Source of the DNA: Enterobacteriaceae bacterium LSJC7
GTDB lineage: Bacteria > Pseudomonadota > Gammaproteobacteria > Enterobacterales > Enterobacteriaceae
NCBI GenBank assembly: GCA_000302695.1
Contig: AMFN01000003.1
Span: 682,001 to 746,000 of the forward strand
Direction of reading: 5' to 3'
DNA length: 64,000 nt
In this document: positions 20,710 through 31,056 of the stretch, one piece after another
Layout: every line of letters begins with the position of its first letter
Numbering within the stretch: position 1 is the first letter of the stretch
Position numbers and translations under genes: made by a program
Notes under the pieces: generated by a model
Database searches by the model: none
What the model saw: the letters and a program-made list of their open reading frames with translations, nothing else
Told to the model about the DNA's origin: nothing

Positions 20710-22995
20710 ATGAATCAGAACCTACTGGTTACAAAACGTGACGGTCGCACTGAACGCATCAATCTGGACAAACTACATCGCGTACTGGATTGGGCGGCTG
20801 ATGGGCTGAACAATGTTTCTATCTCTCAGGTAGAACTGCGTTCACAAATTCAGTTCTATGATGGGATCAAAACCTCCGACATCCATGAAACTATCATCAA
20901 AGCCGCAGCCGACCTGATTTCCCGCGAAGCGCCGGACTATCAGTACATGGCTGCGCGCCTGGCGATTTTCCACCTGCGCAAAAAAGCCTACGGTCAGTTT
21001 GAGCCGCCAAAGCTCCATGACCACGTGGTCAGGATGGTGGAAATGGGCAAATACGACCCGCATCTGCTGTCTGACTACACCGAAGACGAATTTCGCCAGA
21101 TGGACGACTTTATCGACCACTGGCGCGATATGAACTTCTCTTATGCCGCCGTTAAGCAGCTGGAAGGTAAATACCTGGTACAGAACCGCGTCACCGGTGA
21201 AATCTACGAAAGCGCGCAGTTCCTGTATATTCTGGTCGCCGCCTGCCTGTTCTCCGGCTACCCGCGTGAAACGCGCCTCGACTACGTCAAGCGCTTCTAT
21301 GACGCGATTTCCACCTTCAAAATCTCGCTGCCAACGCCGATTATGTCCGGCGTGCGTACCCCAACGCGCCAGTTCAGCTCGTGCGTGCTGATTGAGTGCG
21401 GCGACAGCCTCGACTCCATTAACGCCACCTCCAGCGCTATTGTGAAATACGTTTCCCAGCGCGCGGGGATTGGCATTAACGCCGGGCGCATCCGCGCACT
21501 CGGCAGCCCGATTCGCGGCGGTGAAGCGTTCCACACCGGCTGTATTCCGTTCTATAAGCACTTCCAGACTGCGGTAAAATCCTGCTCTCAGGGCGGCGTG
21601 CGTGGCGGTGCTGCTACGCTGTTCTACCCAATGTGGCATATGGAAGTTGAAAGCCTGCTGGTGCTCAAAAACAACCGCGGTACCGAAGCTAACCGCGTGC
21701 GCCACATGGACTACGGCGTGCAGATCAACAAAATGATGTACACCCGCCTGCTCAAAGGTGGCGACATCACGCTGTTCAGCCCGTCTGACGTGCCAGGGCT
21801 GTACGACGCGTTCTTCGCCGACCAGGATGAGTTCGAGCGCCTGTACGTGCAATATGAAAACGACGACAGCATCCGCAAACAAAGCGTCAAAGCAGCAGAA
21901 CTGTTCTCGCTGATGATGCAGGAACGTGCCTCAACCGGCCGTATCTACATTCAGAACGTTGACCACTGCAACACCCACAGCCCGTTCAACCCGGAAATCG
22001 CGCCGGTGCGCCAGTCTAACCTGTGCCTGGAAATCGCCCTGCCGACCAAACCGCTGGATGATGTGAACGACGAAAACGGCGAAATCGCGCTGTGTACGCT
22101 GTCGGCCTTTAACCTGGGTGCCATTAATAGCCTGGACGACCTGGAGGAACTGGCCATTCTCGCCGTGCGCGCGCTTGACGCCCTGCTCGACTACCAGGAC
22201 TACCCGATTCTGGCCGCCAAACGCGGTGCAATGGGTCGCCGTACGCTGGGTATTGGCGTTATCAACTACGCCTATTACCTGGCAAAACACGGCGTACGCT
22301 ACTCCGACGGTAGCGCCAACAACCTGACGCACAAAACGTTCGAAGCGATTCAGTACTGGCTGCTGAAAGCCTCTAACGAGCTGGCTAAAGAGCAAGGCGC
22401 CTGCCCGTGGTTCAATGAAACTACCTACGCGCAGGGCGTACTGCCGATTGATACCTATAAAAAGGACCTTGATGCTATCAGCAACGAGCCGCTGCACTAC
22501 GACTGGGAAGGGCTGCGTGAGTCAATTAAAACCCACGGCCTGCGCAACTCCACGCTGTCAGCGCTGATGCCGTCGGAAACCTCCTCGCAGATTTCCAACG
22601 CCACCAACGGTATTGAACCGCCGCGCGGCCATATCAGCATCAAAGCCTCTAAAGACGGTATCCTGCGCCAGGTGGTGCCGGACTATGAGTTGCTCAAAGA
22701 TAACTACGAACTGCTGTGGGATATGCCAGGCAACGACGGTTACCTGCAGCTGGTGGGCCTGATGCAGAAGTTTATCGACCAGTCGATTTCGGCTAACACC
22801 AACTACGACCCGACGCGTTTTGCCAGCGGCAAAGTGCCGATGCAGCAGTTGCTCAAAGACCTGCTCACCGCCTACAAGTTTGGCGTGAAAACGCTCTACT
22901 ATCAGAACACCCGTGACGGCGCGGAAGACGCCCAGGACGACCTTGCACCGTCCATTCAGGACGACGGCTGCGAAAGCGGCGCGTGCAAAATCTGA
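20710..22995 (+). CDS. nrdA: Class Ia ribonucleoside-diphosphate reductase subunit alpha
   Basis: Catalytic subunit that reduces ribonucleoside diphosphates to deoxyribonucleotides. At 761 residues it equals E. coli NrdA. The N-terminal ATP-cone (about 5-95) senses dATP/ATP. The redox cysteine Cys225 ([11 protein letters not shown]), the NLCLEIALP radical-site region around 437-441 and the C-terminal redox tail CESGACKI are intact. It is followed by nrdB after a strong intercistronic hairpin. Confidence 0.98.
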   Translation: MNQNLLVTKRDGRTERINLDKLHRVLDWAADGLNNVSISQVELRSQIQFYDGIKTSDIHETIIKAAADLISREAPDYQYMAARLAIFHLRKKAYGQFEPPKLHDHVVRMVEMGKYDPHLLSDYTEDEFRQMDDFIDHWRDMNFSYAAVKQLEGKYLVQNRVTGEIYESAQFLYILVAACLFSGYPRETRLDYVKRFYDAISTFKISLPTPIMSGVRTPTRQFSSCVLIECGDSLDSINATSSAIVKYVSQRAGIGINAGRIRALGSPIRGGEAFHTGCIPFYKHFQTAVKSCSQGGVRGGAATLFYPMWHMEVESLLVLKNNRGTEANRVRHMDYGVQINKMMYTRLLKGGDITLFSPSDVPGLYDAFFADQDEFERLYVQYENDDSIRKQSVKAAELFSLMMQERASTGRIYIQNVDHCNTHSPFNPEIAPVRQSNLCLEIALPTKPLDDVNDENGEIALCTLSAFNLGAINSLDDLEELAILAVRALDALLDYQDYPILAAKRGAMGRRTLGIGVINYAYYLAKHGVRYSDGSANNLTHKTFEAIQYWLLKASNELAKEQGACPWFNETTYAQGVLPIDTYKKDLDAISNEPLHYDWEGLRESIKTHGLRNSTLSALMPSETSSQISNATNGIEPPRGHISIKASKDGILRQVVPDYELLKDNYELLWDMPGNDGYLQLVGLMQKFIDQSISANTNYDPTRFASGKVPMQQLLKDLLTAYKFGVKTLYYQNTRDGAEDAQDDLAPSIQDDGCESGACKI

Positions 22996-22999
22996 TACC

Positions 23000-23026
23000 C
23001 AGGGGGAGGCCAGCCTCCCCCTTTTT
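23000..23026 (+). terminator. Terminator-like hairpin between nrdA and nrdB
   Basis: Eight-base perfect stem GGGGGAGG/CCTCCCCC with loop CCAG, directly followed by five T. By sequence it is a complete intrinsic terminator, but it lies inside the operon, 22 bases before nrdB. It could be an attenuator, a processing or mRNA-stability element, or adjust the NrdA:NrdB ratio. Confidence 0.75.
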
Positions 23027-23047
23027 CTGTTTCACAGGATAAATCTC

Positions 23048-24178
23048 ATGGCATACACCACATTTTCACAGACGAAAAACGATCAGCTTAAAGAGCCGAT
23101 GTTCTTCGGCCAGCCGGTTAACGTGGCCCGCTTCGACCAGCAAAAATATGAAATCTTCGAAAAGCTGATCGAAAAGCAGCTCTCGTTCTTCTGGCGCCCG
23201 GAAGAGGTTGATGTCTCCCGCGACCGCATCGACTACCAGAGCCTGCCGGATCATGAAAAGCACATTTTTATCAGCAACCTGAAATACCAGACGCTGCTGG
23301 ACTCTATCCAGGGCCGTAGCCCGAACGTGGCGCTGCTGCCGCTGATTTCCATCCCGGAGCTGGAAACCTGGGTCGAAACCTGGGCGTTTTCCGAGACTAT
23401 CCACTCGCGCTCTTACACTCATATTATTCGCAACATCGTCAACGATCCGTCGCTGGTGTTTGACGATATCGTCACCAACGAAGAGATCCTCAAGCGCGCG
23501 AAAGATATCTCAAACTACTACGACGACCTGATTGAGATGACCAGCTACTGGCATCTGCTGGGTGAAGGCACCCACAGCGTCAACGGCAAAACCGTGACCG
23601 TAAACCTGCGCGCGCTGAAAAAGCAGCTTTATCTGTGCCTGATGAGCGTTAACGCGCTGGAGGCCATCCGCTTTTATGTCAGCTTCGCCTGTTCTTTTGC
23701 CTTTGCCGAGCGCGAACTGATGGAAGGCAACGCGAAAATCATCCGCCTGATTGCCCGCGACGAAGCGCTGCATCTGACCGGTACCCAGCACATGCTTAAC
23801 CTGCTGCGTAGTGGCGAAGATGACCCGGAAATGGCGGAAATTGCGAAGGAATGCCAGCAGGAGTGCTATGACCTGTTCGTGATGGCAGCCCAGCAGGAGA
23901 AAGAGTGGGCAGAATATCTGTTCCGCGACGGCTCCATGATTGGCCTGAACAAAGACATCCTGTGTCAGTATGTGGAATACATCACCAATATCCGCATGCA
24001 GGCGGTTGGGCTGGACCTGCCGTTCCAGACGCGTTCTAACCCAATTCCGTGGATCAACGCCTGGCTGGTGTCTGACAACGTGCAGGTTGCACCGCAGGAA
24101 GTGGAAGTCAGCTCCTATCTGGTCGGCCAGATTGACTCTAATATTGATGCCGACGACCTGAGCAACTTCCAGCTGTAA
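23048..24178 (+). CDS. nrdB: Class Ia ribonucleoside-diphosphate reductase subunit beta
   Basis: Holds the di-iron centre and stable tyrosyl radical that starts catalysis in NrdA. It has 376 residues as in E. coli. Iron ligands Asp85, Glu116 and His119 and the radical Tyr123 are present (numbering with Met; Tyr122 in the literature), seen in LLDSIQG and [14 protein letters not shown]. The ATG at 23048 ([10 protein letters not shown]) follows CAGGA; earlier in-frame codons overlap nrdA and are not conserved. Confidence 0.98.
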   Translation: MAYTTFSQTKNDQLKEPMFFGQPVNVARFDQQKYEIFEKLIEKQLSFFWRPEEVDVSRDRIDYQSLPDHEKHIFISNLKYQTLLDSIQGRSPNVALLPLISIPELETWVETWAFSETIHSRSYTHIIRNIVNDPSLVFDDIVTNEEILKRAKDISNYYDDLIEMTSYWHLLGEGTHSVNGKTVTVNLRALKKQLYLCLMSVNALEAIRFYVSFACSFAFAERELMEGNAKIIRLIARDEALHLTGTQHMLNLLRSGEDDPEMAEIAKECQQECYDLFVMAAQQEKEWAEYLFRDGSMIGLNKDILCQYVEYITNIRMQAVGLDLPFQTRSNPIPWINAWLVSDNVQVAPQEVEVSSYLVGQIDSNIDADDLSNFQL

Positions 24179-24180
24179 TT

Positions 24181-24441
24181 ATGGCAATCCGTATCACGCT
24201 TAGCGCCACCGGCACGCAACTGTTGTGCCACGAAGAAGAACATCCTTCGCTGCTGGCGGCGCTTGAGTCTCACCAGGTTGAAGTAGAGTACCAGTGCCGT
24301 CAAGGTTACTGCGGTGCCTGTCGCACGCGGCTGGTGGCCGGTGAGGTCTGCTGGATAAACACACCGCTGGCGTTTATTCAACCTGGTGAAATTCTGCCCT
24401 GCTGTTGCAAAGCGCAGGGGGATATTGAAATAGAGATCTGA
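24181..24441 (+). CDS. yfaE: Class I RNR maintenance ferredoxin YfaE
   Basis: Small plant-type [2Fe-2S] ferredoxin that delivers electrons to rebuild the NrdB di-iron/tyrosyl cofactor. The 86 residues contain the cluster motif CRQGYCGACRTRL, with the fourth ligand in LPCCCKAQGD. The ATG is two bases after the nrdB stop, so translation is coupled. K-12 YfaE has 84 residues. Confidence 0.96.
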   Translation: MAIRITLSATGTQLLCHEEEHPSLLAALESHQVEVEYQCRQGYCGACRTRLVAGEVCWINTPLAFIQPGEILPCCCKAQGDIEIEI

Positions 24442-24462
24442 CCCAAATTATTTATCTATATT

Positions 24463-24485
24463 AAGCGCCTGTTGGCGCTTTTTTT
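24463..24485 (+). terminator. nrdAB-yfaE terminator
   Basis: Stem AAGCGCC/GGCGCTT with loop TGTT and seven T, 21 bases after the yfaE stop. From here to 24728 the DNA is AT-rich with no gene; a TATTCT at about 24691 could be a -10 for the autotransporter. Confidence 0.88.
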
Positions 24486-24728
24486 ATGCCTGCTATCTGC
24501 CCATGGCTATTTTTAATCTTAAAAACCGCTTTACCGCGACAGTGTATCTATTTTCACATCCGCAAAATAAGAAAAATGAAATTTAAAATTGATATTTCTT
24601 ATTAGCGGCAGGCATTCACTTTATTTTAAACACAATAGTAAAAAATGTGACCCTTCCCCCTCCGAAGCAGATTGTTTTTGATATTCTGCGTTGCTGAGTG
24701 TTACTGGAATGATGAATAAGGACATAAT

Positions 24729-27107
24729 GTGACCACAACACCTGCCGTTAAAAAAAAACCAACTCACTTTAGAATAAAGCTGCTTTCCACGCTTATTTCT
24801 GGTTTATGCGCCAGTGCCCAGGCAACAACCACTATCCAGGTCGGCGGAGAAGTCTGGCGCTCTGATAGCGCTTACGAAGTCACAGGCGAAATTGAAAGTA
24901 TTTACCAGCCTGTGATTACTCTTGAAGGTAATGATAATGCCACGCTCATAAATACAGGGAAAATCCTCGGCAAAGATAACGGTTCTATCACTAACCGTAT
25001 TTCCGCTGACGGGGTGTATTCTACTGCCAGAAGCGTCACTATCATTAACGAAAACATTATTGACACAACCGGTGGTTGGGGGGTGGTGATAACCGGTGAA
25101 GGCAACCATTCCCTTACCAATCACAAGCTCGTTAGCAGTGTTCATCTTACAGGGTCCGGAACCACAACGGTAAATAATCTTGCTGGCAGCGATATTAACT
25201 ACGGTATTTATGCCGACAGCGCGACCCGGGTGACGGTGAATAATGGTAAAGACGGATTTATTGGCGGCAGCAGCGCCATCAGTGCCGAAAATAACGCCGT
25301 TGTGAATGTCATTAATGATGGCGTGCTGATGGGATCAACATGGGCACTACGGGCCTCAAATAATGCCAGCATTACGCTTGTGAATAATGCAAACGGTGTT
25401 CTGAAAAGCTTTGAGCCACTGATAAGCGCTTATGATTCAGGCCGTATTGATCTTACCAATAACGGTGGACAGTTGATCGTATTACTTGGCATTAATAGTG
25501 AAAATAACGCAACGGTTGCAATTAATAACCTTAATGGCGGCGTTATCCGTGTTGAGCGTGGCAATATTCTGGCAACCGCTAATGAAAACGGCAAACTTGA
25601 TATCACCAACAGCAGTGAAATCATCGGCAATACGAGTAACTATGACTTTGAGCCGACCAACTGGGAGTCATTTGGCGCAGATGCGATGGGCTCCAGCCAA
25701 TTGTCAGTGACCAACCAGCAAAGCGGCATTATTCACGATATGCAATATGCCATCAATGCGATGGAAAACAGTCATGCGACCCTGCAAAATAGCGGCACTA
25801 TCACGACCAGCTATGCGGGCGTACAAAGTGCAGATAATGCCTCTTTGAATATCAGCAACACCGCAGGCGCGCTCCTTGCAGGTCAATATTACGGTGTCAT
25901 GGCCTCAGGCACCGGACGCACCACCATTCACAACAGTGGTGACATTACAGGAACCCTCGGTGGCGCCCTGAACATCACTGACACCGACTTCATACTTGAA
26001 AACAGCGGCACAGTGCGTACTGGGACAATCCCCACAACCACACGCGCCCTCTCTACACTGGCACTTGCCAACACGGCAGCGATTGCCATCGGTGGTAATA
26101 GCCGCAACGTCGTGATTAACAACAACGCCGGGATAATCCTGGACGCAAGTGGTACTGCAATTCAGGTTCAGGACAACGCCGTCGTCGAGGTTAACAACCG
26201 TAATGGCGCCACGATTTCCGGTGCGCTGGCCCTGTCTGCAACGGGGAACAGCCATCTGACGGTCAACAGTAACGGCGCAACGCTCGACGGCAGCGAACGG
26301 CTGGCGCAGGCGGCCGATAATGCAACGCTTGTGATTAATGCCAGCGGCGGGCAGCTGAAAGGCGATATTATTGCCCTCTCTGAACAGGCTACTGTCAATA
26401 TGACGCTGCACAACGGCGCACAGTGGCAGGGTGCGCTTGATGCCGCCAACCTCGGCAGCGTCAACCTGGATCTTTCCGGGGCGGGATGGCAAATTAACCA
26501 AAACAGCAGCCTGGACACGCTGACGCTAGCCTCTGGCGGTACGGTCACCTTTGACGGTGATGGCTACCACACGCTCACACTCGGTAATCTGGATGGCACC
26601 GGTCACTTTGCTATGCGTAGCAACCTGGTGGGTGAAAGCATAAGCAGTCTTGCCCAGCGTAGCGCCATTGCTACTTACGCGGCGAACAATAGCGTTGGTG
26701 ACAGGCTCGAAATAACCGGAACCAGCGCAGGCAGCCACACCCTCAGCGTCACCAATAATGGTTCGGCGGCAACGAATGGCACCGAACAGCTTTTGCTGGT
26801 AAAAACAGCCGATGGCGGAGGAAGTTTTACCCTGGATAACCAGGTTGAGCTGGGTGGCTATGTCTACGATCTGTACAAGACCGGCAATGACTGGGTACTG
26901 AACGCGGCAAGCGTCACACCCACGCCTGAGCCTGAGCCGACGCCGGAGCCAGGTCCTGAGCCAACACCAGAGCCGACGCCTGAACCCACGCCTGAGCCAA
27001 CGCCAGAGCCAATACCGGAACCCACTCCTGAGCCAACGCCAGAGCCAATACCGGAACTACTCCTGAGCCAACGCCTGAACCGACTCCTGGGCCACGTCCG
27101 GTGCTGA
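24729..27107 (+). CDS. Autotransporter adhesin, passenger part (frameshifted before the barrel)
   Basis: Secreted passenger of a type Va (AIDA-I/pertactin-like) autotransporter. A GTG start is used (AAGGA six bases upstream; the ATG two bases earlier runs straight into a stop). An extended signal peptide ends ASAQA about residue 32. Residues 40-690 consist of many degenerate Asn/Thr-rich segments (patterns such as NNATVAINNLNGGVI), as expected of a right-handed beta-helix. The C-terminus is a Pro-Glu-Pro-Thr linker. Near 27057 one base is missing relative to the repeat, so translation leaves the barrel frame and stops after LLGHVRC. The passenger does not resemble K-12 YfaL, which occupies a nearby locus. 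Confidence 0.85.
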   Translation: MTTTPAVKKKPTHFRIKLLSTLISGLCASAQATTTIQVGGEVWRSDSAYEVTGEIESIYQPVITLEGNDNATLINTGKILGKDNGSITNRISADGVYSTARSVTIINENIIDTTGGWGVVITGEGNHSLTNHKLVSSVHLTGSGTTTVNNLAGSDINYGIYADSATRVTVNNGKDGFIGGSSAISAENNAVVNVINDGVLMGSTWALRASNNASITLVNNANGVLKSFEPLISAYDSGRIDLTNNGGQLIVLLGINSENNATVAINNLNGGVIRVERGNILATANENGKLDITNSSEIIGNTSNYDFEPTNWESFGADAMGSSQLSVTNQQSGIIHDMQYAINAMENSHATLQNSGTITTSYAGVQSADNASLNISNTAGALLAGQYYGVMASGTGRTTIHNSGDITGTLGGALNITDTDFILENSGTVRTGTIPTTTRALSTLALANTAAIAIGGNSRNVVINNNAGIILDASGTAIQVQDNAVVEVNNRNGATISGALALSATGNSHLTVNSNGATLDGSERLAQAADNATLVINASGGQLKGDIIALSEQATVNMTLHNGAQWQGALDAANLGSVNLDLSGAGWQINQNSSLDTLTLASGGTVTFDGDGYHTLTLGNLDGTGHFAMRSNLVGESISSLAQRSAIATYAANNSVGDRLEITGTSAGSHTLSVTNNGSAATNGTEQLLLVKTADGGGSFTLDNQVELGGYVYDLYKTGNDWVLNAASVTPTPEPEPTPEPGPEPTPEPTPEPTPEPTPEPIPEPTPEPTPEPIPELLLSQRLNRLLGHVRC
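26922..27100 (+). repeat. Pro-Glu-Pro-Thr coding tandem repeats
   Basis: About fifteen degenerate 12-base units (type CCTGAGCCAACG) encode the linker between passenger and barrel. Within it a 31-base block at 26991-27021 recurs exactly at 27027-27057, a 36-base period. After the first copy five bases (CCACT) precede the next CCTGAG; after the second only four (TACT). That is the frameshift point. Such repeats are prone to slipped-strand copying. Confidence 0.9.
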
Positions 27108-28018
27108 GCAGCACCGCGCAGGCGGCAATGCAAACGCTTCAGGCAAGCTATCTGTTGGCAATGGCAGAAACGCAAACCTGGCAACAGCGTATGGGAAATC
27201 TGCGTAGCGGTTACGAAACCGCTAACCTCTGGCTGCGCGGCTCAACCGGGGAATTTAAAAGCTCCCGCAACGGCCTGATTGACCGCTTTAAGATGAAGTA
27301 CACCGGCCTGCAACTGGGTGCCGATAAACTGGTGGGGGATGGTGAACACCGCTTGTGGGCTGGGGCCATGGTTGGTACTAACCATGCGACGCAAAACTAC
27401 GCCGCTGGCGATGGCAGCATTAAGGGCTGGCACGGCGGGCTGTATGCCAGTTACCTGAACAGTAACGGCATCTGGGCCGATGCGCTGGTGAAATATGGTC
27501 AGCACAAGTCCCGTTTCAACGTGCAGGATACTGCGGGTACGCGAGTGCGTGGCCAGGACAGCAGTAAAATGCTGACCACGTCACTTGAAGTCGGTAAACG
27601 CTTCCACCTGACGGCGACAGAGAGCGGCCTGTATCTTGAACCCCGCGTGCAGCTGGCCTGGTCACACCAGGATAGCGGAACCTTCCACGCCTCTAATGGC
27701 TTGACGGTGAAAACCTCCGCATGGAACAGCCTGCTCACCCGCACTGGCGTCGATCTTGGTTATGACGTTCAGGATGGCCCGCTGCCAATGAACGTTTATC
27801 TGAAAGGTGCCTGGGTGAAAGAGTACAAAGGCCAGGTTGATTATTATCTCAATGATTCAAAAGAGAAGCTGGATCTGGGGAACTCCTGGTGGTCGACCGG
27901 CGTGGGTATGACATTACCGCTTGGCAACAGCCACCTGCTGTATGCGGATGTTGAGCGCACCACTGGCAACCGATTCAGGCAGACTCAGGCCAACGCGGGC
28001 TATCGCTACACGTTCTGA
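27101..28018 (+). pseudogene. Autotransporter beta-barrel domain (out of frame with passenger)
   Basis: The 305-residue open frame encodes an intact autotransporter translocator: a linker helix (TAQAAMQTLQASYLLAMAETQTWQQRMGNLRSG) and a 12-stranded barrel of about 270 residues ending in the Tyr-Arg-Tyr-Thr-Phe outer-membrane signature. No ribosome site or signal peptide precedes the GTG, so it is not an independent gene. It is the second half of the gene starting at 24729 and one base would restore a single protein of roughly 1,097 residues. Barrel codons show no other damage, which favours a recent or reversible shift, or a sequencing error in the repeats. Confidence 0.85.
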
Positions 28019-28447
28019 TAGCGTGCTGCGGCAGTCTTAGCTTCTCAGCGCCGCACCAGACCGCGCTGACGGCCACTCGCGGCACGTAACCTAAGGCGGC
28101 GGGTTAAACACGCCGCCAGGTTTAGCCCCCGCAGGCAACCCCGCCCCGCTGCGTTGCCGCGGGGCAATATGCAATCTACGTCCATCAACAGCTGCCCGCA
28201 TAAGCCTGTGGGCATTTTTATTCCAGGCTCATCAGACCACCGCCTTTATTGTTGCCCCCCCGCGTCAAAGTCGCTATGTTTCAAAAACCGAGAAACAGTA
28301 ATTTATCTAATCGTTATTTTACGAGCGCTCTCATTTGTTATTACGCCCACAACAGGATTAATTCTTCAAAAAACTGGGATGTTGGCTTGTCTCGTCACGC
28401 CATTACGGTGAAATCCGCAGGCCAGAACTTATAAGCAAGGGGAAAGA
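28019..28447. other. Intergenic stretch after the autotransporter
   Basis: No gene is seen. It holds two GC-rich hairpins, GGCGGCG/CGCCGCC (28095-28117) and GCCCCGC/GCGGGGC (about 28143-28165), that could end the autotransporter transcript although neither has a good T run. An AT-rich part (28290-28390) presumably carries the promoter of the LysR gene. Confidence 0.5.
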
Positions 28448-29347
28448 ATGGAGCAACAAAAACTGCCGACGGTAAAACAGCTACAGTGTTTCCTCGCCGT
28501 CGCGCAAACGCTAAATTTCCGGCGTGCAGCGCAAAGTCTGGACATGACTCAGCCACCGCTGTCGCGCCAGATTCAGTGCCTGGAAGAGACCCTTGGCTGT
28601 GCTGTGTTAAAACGCAGCACCCATGCCGTTGAGCTAACCGAAGCGGGACAGATACTGGAGCAGCAGGCGCGCAACATCCTGGGGCTACTGAGTCAGGCGG
28701 TAAACCACCTGCAACAGACACAAAACCCACTGCGCATTGGGCTGACCGACATGCTGGACCTGCGCCACCAGCCAGACATTGCCGCGCTGTTTCACTCTCC
28801 GGCAACCGGCGGTAAAACGCTACATCACGCCCCCACTTCACTGCCGCTGCTACAGCGCCTTATCAACAACGAGTTAGATCTGGCCATTAGCGTTGAAAAT
28901 GCCCTGCCGGATGCAGCGTTAGTCTACACGCCGCTGCACGTCGAGCCGCTTTTGCTGGCGCTGCCTACCAGCCACCCGGCAGCGGCACTGGCGGCCGTCA
29001 GTCTTGAAGATGTTCGCGATTTGCCGCTATTCTGGTTTTCCCGCAGCCGTAACCCTGCCCTGTATGATAAATATGACGCTATCTTAAAGCACCGCGCTCC
29101 CCGGCTAATTGAAATGCCCCAGGACCGGCTCCAGTTACTGAACGCCATTTCCAGTGAACAAGGCGTGGCGCTGCTTCCGGCCTCACTTTGTCATATCCGC
29201 TTTGCGGGCGTCACGTTTCGTCCATTGATAACGACAGACCGCACGCCGTTTACCGTCAATGTCTATCTGGTGCAGCGGCGCGAAGACGAGCGCCGACAGG
29301 TCGTCGACCTGGTAAACCAACTGCTCGCCAGTACCAGCAAGGCTTAA
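28448..29347 (+). CDS. LysR-family transcriptional regulator
   Basis: A 299-residue LysR-type regulator. The N-terminal winged helix-turn-helix is clear (LQCFLAVAQTLNFRRAAQSL, then MTQPPLSRQIQCLEETLG), and residues 92-295 form the effector-binding domain. The ATG follows AAGGGGAAAG. Target and ligand are unknown. It is convergent with glpT, not divergent from any gene, so the usual trick of finding its target next door gives nothing; the autotransporter upstream on the same strand is one candidate. In K-12 this spot holds inaA and glpQ. Confidence 0.85.
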   Translation: MEQQKLPTVKQLQCFLAVAQTLNFRRAAQSLDMTQPPLSRQIQCLEETLGCAVLKRSTHAVELTEAGQILEQQARNILGLLSQAVNHLQQTQNPLRIGLTDMLDLRHQPDIAALFHSPATGGKTLHHAPTSLPLLQRLINNELDLAISVENALPDAALVYTPLHVEPLLLALPTSHPAAALAAVSLEDVRDLPLFWFSRSRNPALYDKYDAILKHRAPRLIEMPQDRLQLLNAISSEQGVALLPASLCHIRFAGVTFRPLITTDRTPFTVNVYLVQRREDERRQVVDLVNQLLASTSKA

Positions 29348-29351
29348 AAAC

Positions 29352-29380
29352 AAAAAAAGCCTCCGACAGAGCGGAGGCTT
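29352..29380 (-). terminator. glpT terminator
   Basis: Nine-base stem AAGCCTCCG/CGGAGGCTT with a six-base loop; on the minus strand seven T follow, so it ends glpT. On the plus strand only TTGTT follows, so it may also partly stop the LysR transcript. Confidence 0.85.
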
Positions 29381-29415
29381 GTTACTGAGGTCACGGCCAG
29401 GGCCGCCATAAAACA

Positions 29416-30762
29416 TTACGACTTCGCTGTCGCCTTATGGTTTCTGTGCTCACCGACCATCACCACCAGCAGCAGGATAACCGCCAGCACGCTGCCGCCG
29501 ATCATCACAATAAAACCACCGTCCCAGCCGAAGAAATCGACGGTATAGCCTACGATAGCACTCGCGGCCACCGACCCGCCCAGGTAACCGAAAAGCCCCG
29601 TAAAGCCAGCAGCCGTCCCTGCCGCTTTCTTCGGTGCCAGCTCCAGGGCATGCAGACCAATCAGCATTACCGGTCCGTAAATCAAAAAGCCGATAACAAT
29701 CATGCAGGCCATATCGACCGATGGGTTGCCCGGTGGGTTAAGCCAGTACACGACGGTAGCAATCGTCACGAGCGTCATAAAGAACACACCGGTGGCACCA
29801 CGGTTACCGCGAAACACTTTATCGGACATCCAGCCACACAGTAGCGTGCCCGGAATACCGGCGTATTCGTACAGGAAATAGGCCCAGGAGGACTTATCCA
29901 GCGCGAAGTGCTTCACTTCCTTGAGATAGGTCGGCGACCAGTCGAGGATGCCATAGCGCAGCAGGTAAACGAAAACGTTCGCTATTGCGATATACCACAG
30001 CAGGCGGTTTGGCAAAACGTACTGCATGAAAATCTGCTTTGCCGTCAGTTCCTGCTCGTCCTTCTCGCTGTAGTCGTCGGGGTAGTCGTTTTTGTACTCT
30101 TCAATCGGCGGCAGGCCGCAGGACTGCGGCGTATCACGCATCATGGCAAACGCAAAGACCGCCACAACAATCGCGGCAAACGCTGGCATATACAGCGCCG
30201 CGTGCCAGTCGTTAAACCATGCCATCCCCAACAGGAACAGCAGCGGTGGAATACCACCACCGACGTTGTGCGCGCAGTTCCACACCGACACGATACCGCC
30301 GCGCTCCTTCTGCGACCACCAGTGCACCATGGTGCGCCCACACGGCGGCCACCCCATTCCCTGGAACCAGCCACACATAAACAGCAGTACGAACATCACC
30401 ATAATGCTGGATGTCGCCCAGGGCACAAAACCCATAAACAACATCACCAGCGCTGCCAGAATCAGACCTGCGGGCAAAAACACCCGTGGGTTAGAGCGGT
30501 CTGATACCGAGCCCATGATGAATTTCGAGAAACCATAGGCAATGGAAATGCCCGAGAGCGCAAACCCCAGGTCGCCGCGCGAAAAGCCCTGTTCAACCAG
30601 ATAGGGCATTGCCAACGCAAAGTTCTTGCGCACCAGGTAGTATGCTGCGTAGCCAAAAAATATCCCTGCAAAAATCTGCCAGCGCAGGCGACGATAGACA
30701 GGATCTATCTTCTCAGACGGCAGTCTTGCCTTGTGCGCAGCGGGTTTAAAAATACTTAACAT
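29416..30762 (-). CDS. glpT: sn-glycerol-3-phosphate transporter GlpT
   Basis: Inner-membrane antiporter exchanging glycerol-3-phosphate for phosphate; also the entry route for fosfomycin. The 448-residue MFS protein has twelve hydrophobic segments and the organophosphate-antiporter signature ([18 protein letters not shown]). Substrate-site Arg45 and its partner arginine near 269 (LLRYGI) are present. The ATG at 30762 ([15 protein letters not shown]) follows GGAGG; earlier codons are not conserved. glpQ, normally cotranscribed after glpT, is absent, and glpABC, normally divergent, is absent too. Confidence 0.97.
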   Translation of the reverse strand: MLSIFKPAAHKARLPSEKIDPVYRRLRWQIFAGIFFGYAAYYLVRKNFALAMPYLVEQGFSRGDLGFALSGISIAYGFSKFIMGSVSDRSNPRVFLPAGLILAALVMLFMGFVPWATSSIMVMFVLLFMCGWFQGMGWPPCGRTMVHWWSQKERGGIVSVWNCAHNVGGGIPPLLFLLGMAWFNDWHAALYMPAFAAIVVAVFAFAMMRDTPQSCGLPPIEEYKNDYPDDYSEKDEQELTAKQIFMQYVLPNRLLWYIAIANVFVYLLRYGILDWSPTYLKEVKHFALDKSSWAYFLYEYAGIPGTLLCGWMSDKVFRGNRGATGVFFMTLVTIATVVYWLNPPGNPSVDMACMIVIGFLIYGPVMLIGLHALELAPKKAAGTAAGFTGLFGYLGGSVAASAIVGYTVDFFGWDGGFIVMIGGSVLAVILLLVVMVGEHRNHKATAKS

Positions 30763-30927
30763 GAAGCCTCCGTGGCCAGGATTCTGTTTTTTATCTAACC
30801 AAAGAATGTGCAGCGCACCGGAAAAAACATCGCAATGTTCTTTTTCGCGCCTGAAACCCGACGTCGTGCACGCTGCTACCGATGAAATATCGCACACCGT
30901 GTTACATTTTTATTAAAAACAGATCGT

Positions 30928-30950
30928 TTATGTGCTTAAACGCACATTAA
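30928..30950. promoter_or_regulatory. Candidate CRP/GlpR site upstream of glpT
   Basis: Palindrome TGTGC-N6-GCACA at 30931-30946, inside TTATGTGCTTAAACGCACAT, fits a CRP half-site pair and also resembles GlpR operators of the form ATGT-C....AACG-ACAT. It lies about 170 bases before the glpT ATG. A second imperfect palindrome (ACATCGCAATGT, 30828-30839) is closer to the gene. Control by CRP and GlpR is known for E. coli glpT; assignment here is by pattern only. Confidence 0.5.
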
Positions 30951-31021
30951 ATTTTTCTTTTGCTTTCGAAAATGCGCATTTCACAACAAAAAATACATCT
31001 TAAGAGGTAGTAAAGAGAGGG

Positions 31022-31046
31022 AAAACAGGCGGCAGAGTGCCGCCTG
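31022..31046 (-). terminator. yfaY terminator
   Basis: Stem CAGGCGGCA/TGCCGCCTG with a three-base loop, followed on the minus strand by four T and a pyrimidine-rich stretch, ten bases past the yfaY stop. Confidence 0.75.
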
Positions 31047-31056
31047 GAAGGAGCGA

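Noticed and set aside
20842-21882. 346-codon open frame opposite nrdA
   Set aside because: Antisense shadow of nrdA with no family motifs.
26864-27184. Gly-Ser repeat protein on the minus strand
   Set aside because: Simply the complement of the Pro-Glu-Pro-Thr repeats; no start context.
27101-28018. Barrel domain as an independent porin-like gene
   Set aside because: No signal peptide and no ribosome site; the linker helix and barrel are the standard C-terminus of an autotransporter.
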